DNA of 37,875 bases from Treponema sp. (GTDB lineage Bacteria > Spirochaetota > Spirochaetia > Treponematales > Treponemataceae): contig JAFUFE010000070.1 in assembly GCA_017470085.1 (NCBI GenBank), positions 1 to 37,875 of the forward strand, read 5' to 3'. Both the position numbers and the translations under genes were made by a program. Numbering within the stretch: the stretch's first letter is position 1; every line of letters begins with the position of its first letter. The notes below the pieces were generated by a model that made no database searches, was not told where the DNA came from, and saw only the letters and a list, made by a program, of their open reading frames with translations. Shown piece by piece: positions 33,783-37,875 of the stretch.

Positions 33783-35159
33783 TTATTGTGTCAGGCGTAA
33801 CTGCGCGGCGTATGCATGTGCCAAAAGTCCTTCTGCTGTTCCGAGTGCCGCCGCCGCCGCCGCACTTTTTTGTACGCCGGAAACATCAGGCGCCATTTCA
33901 TCAGCACGCAACGTAGTGACGGTTTTTAAAAACGCACGTACGCTCAGTCCACCGGTAAACCGCGCAGAGCCAGCCGTCGGCAATGTATGGTTCAAACCTG
34001 CCGCGTAATCTCCGAGTACTTCCGCCGAGTAATGCCCAATAAAAAGTGAGCCGTAGTTGTGCACGCGCGCTACCAACGAATCTCGTACGTTTCCTGCTTC
34101 TACTGCCAACTCAAGGTGTTCCGGCGCTTTGCGGTTCGCAATATCTGCCGCTTCTTCAAGCGACTCCGTGATGACAATCCGTCCGAACGAGTCAATGCTT
34201 TTCCGCGCGATTTCACGCGTCGGTAATTGGGAGAGCTGTGTCTCTATTTCCGCCGCAACAGCTGCAGCCACTGCTGCATCTGGAGTTGCAAGCACCGGTT
34301 GTGCAAACACATCGTGCTCCGCTTGCGCAAGCAGATCCGCTGCAATCCATGCCGGCCGCGCTGAACTGTCAGCTATGATAAATACTTCTGTTGGGCCTGC
34401 AAGCATGTCAATGCCGACATGTCCATAGACGCGTTTTTTTGCTTCAGTAACAAATGCATTTCCCGGTCCGACGATTACATCGACCGCAGGAATTGTTTCC
34501 GTACCGTAGGCCATCGCAGCGATTGCCTGTGCTCCGCCGCACGCATATACGCGCTCAACGCCGCAGATATGTGCAGCCGCAAGTATGCTGCTGTCGATAT
34601 ACGGCTTGCAGCCAATAACAGGTTCCCCCGTCTGACCCTTACCAGCAGCCACGGTTGCCGACCGATTATCAGGATGCACACGCGGCGGTGAACAGAGCAC
34701 AATAGAGCGTACGCCGGCAGCCTGCGCCGGTGCTACAGTCATGATGACGGTAGAAATAAGCGGAAATCGTCCGGCAGGTATGTATACTCCTGCCCGATCC
34801 ACCGGAATATTTTTTTGTCCGGTAAATAATCCCGGTTCAAGTTCCGTTTCAAAATCGACAAACGATTCGCGCTGTCTTTGAGCAAACCGGAGTGCAAGGT
34901 CATAAGAATACCGGAGCGCGTCATACACCTGCGGCATGGCACTCCGAAGATGTTCCGCAGCGGCACGGGCATCATCCGGTGAAACTAAAAACGATGTCGG
35001 CACTACGCCGTCGAAGCGCGCACCGTATTCTGCGAGCGCTGCATCGCCACGCGTAGCCACCGCCGCAACGATTTCTCCGACAGTATTATTGAGCTCCGCA
35101 AATTCACGGGGCAGAAAAAACGAATCATCCAATTCATCTGACCGCTGTATTGTAATCAT
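33783..35159 (-). CDS. hisD: histidinol dehydrogenase
   Basis: This 458-residue NAD-dependent zinc enzyme catalyses the last two steps of histidine synthesis. Family landmarks are GVYIPAGRFPLISTVIM, ACGGAQAIAAMAYGT, VDVIVGPGNAFVTEAKK, GIDMLAGPTEVFIIAD, LLAQAEHD (zinc/substrate His), APEHLEL and GLNHTLPTAGSARF. Compared with typical HisD there is an insertion of about 20 residues after IVLCSPP (RVHPDNRSATVAAGKGQ...). It starts 13 nt after hisA-IE on the same strand; only a weak AGG precedes ATG 35159, so it likely depends on coupling. Confidence 0.95.
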   Translation of the reverse strand: MITIQRSDELDDSFFLPREFAELNNTVGEIVAAVATRGDAALAEYGARFDGVVPTSFLVSPDDARAAAEHLRSAMPQVYDALRYSYDLALRFAQRQRESFVDFETELEPGLFTGQKNIPVDRAGVYIPAGRFPLISTVIMTVAPAQAAGVRSIVLCSPPRVHPDNRSATVAAGKGQTGEPVIGCKPYIDSSILAAAHICGVERVYACGGAQAIAAMAYGTETIPAVDVIVGPGNAFVTEAKKRVYGHVGIDMLAGPTEVFIIADSSARPAWIAADLLAQAEHDVFAQPVLATPDAAVAAAVAAEIETQLSQLPTREIARKSIDSFGRIVITESLEEAADIANRKAPEHLELAVEAGNVRDSLVARVHNYGSLFIGHYSAEVLGDYAAGLNHTLPTAGSARFTGGLSVRAFLKTVTTLRADEMAPDVSGVQKSAAAAAALGTAEGLLAHAYAAQLRLTQ

Positions 35160-35172
35160 AACCTGCTTCTAC

Positions 35173-36468
35173 CTATCGTGCTTTATGGCGACGGTCAAGT
35201 TCGTCATAAACCGCCTTCCACGATACCCCTTCTTTATACAGGAGTACGTTCAAAAAATAGAGTATATCCGCCGCTTCCCAAACAACCTCTTCACGCGTTG
35301 CTGCACTACACACTTCTTCCGCTTCTTCCATAATTTTTTCACGCACACGAACATCGTCAAGCGTTGCTGTGTACGACCCAGGAGAAGGATGTGCGCACCG
35401 CTCTGCAATAATGTCAAAAAGGCGTCCCATCGTCGACGGCGCATCAGGGGCACCGGTAAAGCAACTGTAGCTGCCGGTATGGCATACCCCCCCATGCGGT
35501 ACAACCGTAGCAAGTATCGTGTCGCGGTCGCAATCAGCGCGAAGCCGTACTACGGACAACGTGTGCCCGCTCGTTTCGCCCTTTGTCCAAAGCGCATTGC
35601 GTGTCCGACTGAAAAATGTCAACAGCCCGGTTTCTTCCGTTTTTCTGAGGGCTTCGCGCGAAGCATAGCCGAGCATAAGTACGGTACCATGCGTATCCTG
35701 CGCAATAACCGGAACAAGCGGCGTTTTTTCCCAATCCAAACAAGCGGCAAAACTGTCTGCAAGCGAAACCGCTCCTGTGTACAGCGCCATCCCCAACTGA
35801 ACGTCGCAATTTATTTTTTGTAGCGACACAATTTCATCAAGCGATTGTACTCCTCCCGCAGCAACAACGCGGCACGACACCGCATTGCGAAGCTGTATTA
35901 TCGCTTCCATATCGCTGCCGGCCATACATCCCTCTTTTTCCACGCACGTAAACAGCAGTTCGCTACAGTACCGTTCAGCAGCGCGCGCGCCGTCTAAAAA
36001 TGGTACAGCAATAGTTTCTGTCCATCCGTTGACGGCGATATTGCCATTGCGTGCATCTACCGCAATGATGATGCGCTCTTTCCCAACCGCTTTCACCAGT
36101 GCGTCAAGCAATTCCGTATTGAGCGGAGAATCATGCACGGATGGATTTTTTTTCCACGCAGCAGAACCGATGATGACTTTTTCTGCACCGAACGAAATCA
36201 ATTCCACCGCCCGCTGCACCGAACGAATGCCACCGCCAACGCGCACGTTTCCAGCACGGAGTAACCGACGGAGTACCGCAGTATTCGCCGTCGTACCGTC
36301 TGCAGCACAGTTTCCCATCGCAGCGTCCACATCGATAACCGCTACTTCACCGTATCGGTCAAAACGCGCCATCAGTTCATCCGCATCATCCCGTTGGAGT
36401 TTAAGCTCTGCACAGTTTTTAAGCTGAACCACGTGGCCACTTTTCAAATCTATTGAAGCGATAACCAT
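35173..36468 (-). CDS. hisA-hisIE: HisA-HisI-HisE three-domain fusion protein
   Basis: This 431-residue protein covers three histidine steps. Residues 1-245 are HisA, a (beta/alpha)8 barrel: catalytic Asp 7 in SIDLKSG, VGGGIRSV (77-84), IIGSA (99-103), VDARNG (Asp 138), VVAAGG (201-206). Residues 250-335 are HisI cyclohydrolase: WTKGETSGH (294-302), DCDRD (312-316) and HGGVCHTG (325-332), the zinc/substrate motifs. Residues 345-431 are HisE pyrophosphatase of the MazG type: KIMEEAEEV and EAADILYF. HisIE fusions are common, whereas HisA joined to HisIE is unusual. It probably has a leaderless start (TTGAAC-17-TACACT six nt before ATG) and leads the operon with hisD. Confidence 0.93.
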   Translation of the reverse strand: MVIASIDLKSGHVVQLKNCAELKLQRDDADELMARFDRYGEVAVIDVDAAMGNCAADGTTANTAVLRRLLRAGNVRVGGGIRSVQRAVELISFGAEKVIIGSAAWKKNPSVHDSPLNTELLDALVKAVGKERIIIAVDARNGNIAVNGWTETIAVPFLDGARAAERYCSELLFTCVEKEGCMAGSDMEAIIQLRNAVSCRVVAAGGVQSLDEIVSLQKINCDVQLGMALYTGAVSLADSFAACLDWEKTPLVPVIAQDTHGTVLMLGYASREALRKTEETGLLTFFSRTRNALWTKGETSGHTLSVVRLRADCDRDTILATVVPHGGVCHTGSYSCFTGAPDAPSTMGRLFDIIAERCAHPSPGSYTATLDDVRVREKIMEEAEEVCSAATREEVVWEAADILYFLNVLLYKEGVSWKAVYDELDRRHKAR

Positions 36469-36474
36469 ACAATC

Positions 36475-36503
36475 AGTGTAACAAAAACACCTGTGCTGTT
36501 CAA
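36475..36503 (-). promoter_or_regulatory. promoter of hisA-IE-hisD, leaderless type
   Basis: TTGAAC (36498-36503), 17-nt spacer, TACACT (36475-36480), extended by TGT. The -10 ends six nt before the ATG at 36468. Confidence 0.65.
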
Positions 36504-36753
36504 CAAAGCCATTTCCAATTTCAACAAAAAATACCGGGGAAATGCTTTCTCCTCACCGCGCACGGACGCACGGTAGTAGTAACTATTTTCTGCGCCAGTA
36601 AAAAATAAGGAAGGCCGTACGATACGAGATTGCGCGACCTCATGTCGCGCAGTTGACGCATCCCACAGCACTCCCGACGCACATCGTTCGAAGCACCGCT
36701 GTCGTTACAAAACAGTCATACGGCGCGTTCATCGATATTCGCCTGCCGTTATT

Positions 36754-37459
36754 TCAAAACTCTTTACGCACAAGTGGTAATTCCCGTTCCCACACCGCAG
36801 CCAGATATTGGTGCCCTGCCTCATTCGGATGGATGCCATCCGTACACATAAGCTGTCGGTAATCCGGGGCTTCAAGCAGCGCCTTCCGCATATCAACGAG
36901 CTGTACATTCAGTTCGCGCGCGCAGTACATGATGGCAAGCGAATATCGCTCATGATTTATATATGGGCGAAAACGGTCGCCGCCCAAAAACGCGCGTATG
37001 TGCGCTTCGTTATGTCCTGCCGTAATAGTTTTATACCACCGTTCAGGAACAAGCGGTGGCATCGTCATTAAGAGCGGGGTAATGCGATGGGCTCGCAACG
37101 TCGCTATCATTTCATGCAGGACACGTATAAAGTCTGGGAGCTCTACGCGCGGTTTGTGCGGCGCCCCGGGAGCGCTGCTGACCAACGCCCAATCGTAGTC
37201 ACAATCATTGCCGCCACTTTCAATAATGCCAACGTCACACGTTAATCCTTTGTCTATGCCACGCAACAGTGTGCGCTGTGCTTTCGTTATGATGTTGCCA
37301 AAAACGCTGTTATTGATAAGCGTACACCCCAGCTTTTTTGCTGCCAGTGCAAGGCTGTGTTCTGCAATCACGTCAAATAAGTGATCGCTTTTTCCTGTCA
37401 CCGCTCCTTTCAGAATAGAGTCTTCCCCACACGCCAATCGATTGAATGCCGTTATCCAT
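36754..37459 (-). pseudogene. SGNH/GDSL hydrolase with a +1 frameshift in the GDS motif
   Basis: The long frame from 37437 (TTG) reads ACGEDSILKG, which lacks a correct GDS box. An ATG at 37459, 10 nt after GGGGGAG (37470-37476), opens another frame, MDNGIQSIGVWG. Removing one A at 37423/37424 joins the two as SIGVWGDSILKGAV, a textbook SGNH block I with the catalytic Ser. Further down, IIESGGNDCDYDW is block III and CTDGIHPNEAGHQYL is block V with the Asp-His dyad. The intact protein would have about 234 residues and be an esterase/lipase-like enzyme. Recent mutation or sequence error cannot be separated here. Confidence 0.75.
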
Positions 37460-37609
37460 AATAGACCTACTCCCCCAATGCTAGATCAATTAATAATCAG
37501 CGCGCTCCTCAGTGCAGTAGCACGTTTAGACAACCAAGCGCGTATACTATTCCGAATACTTTCACCGTGTAGCAGCGTGTTCAGCGAGCATTGAAACGGT
37601 TCAGCATAG

Positions 37610-37875
37610 TTATGCATCCAATGCGGCAATAGCATCGCGCACTAATCGTTCAGTGTATGCGGCAGCTGTTTCGGCAGAAACGAGCGTTGCATCAGACTCG
37701 GCGCGCAGTTTGATTTCTACATTCGGCAGATTTTTTTCTCCCACAACGATGCGTACCGGTAGACCGATTAAATCCATATCGTTGAATTTCACTCCCGGCC
37801 GCTCATCGCGATCGTCGAGCAACACATCTATGCCGCGCGATGCAAGCTCCGCATACAACGCATCTGCTACGCGCC
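37610..37875 (-). CDS. proS: prolyl-tRNA synthetase, C-terminal part (window edge)
   Basis: This partial gene is open to the end of the window. About 88 residues of the anticodon-binding domain are present: [42 protein letters not shown] and a final helix. The landmarks [11 protein letters not shown] and [10 protein letters not shown] are those of bacterial-type ProRS. The N-terminal catalytic domain lies outside the window. The stop is followed by about 150 nt without a gene before the SGNH hydrolase. Confidence 0.9.
   Translation of the reverse strand, partial: RVADALYAELASRGIDVLLDDRDERPGVKFNDMDLIGLPVRIVVGEKNLPNVEIKLRAESDATLVSAETAAAYTERLVRDAIAALDA

Noticed and set aside
34936-35823. 295-codon plus-strand frame
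   Set aside because: Arg/Cys-rich shadow of the his genes.
1-37875. tRNA, rRNA or CRISPR arrays
   Set aside because: None seen by eye: no cloverleaf with a TTC arm, no regularly spaced direct repeats. A covariance search was not possible.

Overview
The window looks like chromosomal DNA of a spirochaete close to Treponema. This is inferred from gene content: a bacterial XPB-type helicase followed by a Helicase_C_3-type partner, a def-fmt-PASTA cluster, PFL/UPF0210, Treponema-style lipoproteins and long poly-G tracts. No rRNA, tRNA or CRISPR was seen, and most genes lie on the minus strand.

Positions 1-9000 form an untidy accessory region. It has a potA-type transporter ATPase without its permeases, RidA, a 56-residue remnant of an AGCS symporter behind a good promoter and structured leader, a lipoprotein with an in-frame G10 tract, an NfeD/SPFH membrane pair, a fragment of a likely outer-membrane protein, a GNAT acetyltransferase, the last ~63 residues of an M18 aminopeptidase followed by a strong terminator, and a full AGCS symporter.

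Positions 9000-24000 hold a ModF-like double ABC ATPase, an NhaC-type antiporter, a flavodoxin, YhbY, a formylglycine-enzyme-like protein, a cytidylate-kinase-like protein, a MITE-like inverted repeat, the XPB helicase and its frame-disrupted partner, a zinc-ribbon membrane protein, a second GNAT protein and PFL/UPF0210.

Positions 24000-27200 hold a polar amino-acid ABC transporter. Its binding protein is circularly permuted: the second lobe comes before the first. The gene has a long structured 5' leader, and about 400 nt of hairpins separate it from its permease and ATPase. This is the most unusual system seen here.

Positions 27200-33500 are a tight minus-strand operon, def-fmt-PASTA-aroDE-rpiA-rluA. 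Positions 33800-36500 hold hisA-hisI-hisE fused into one gene, followed by hisD. The window ends with an SGNH hydrolase frameshifted inside its GDS motif and the 3' end of proS.

Across the window, genes lacking a Shine-Dalgarno sequence repeatedly have a sigma70-like -10 box ending 6-8 nt before the start codon. This indicates leaderless transcription beside ordinary Shine-Dalgarno genes.
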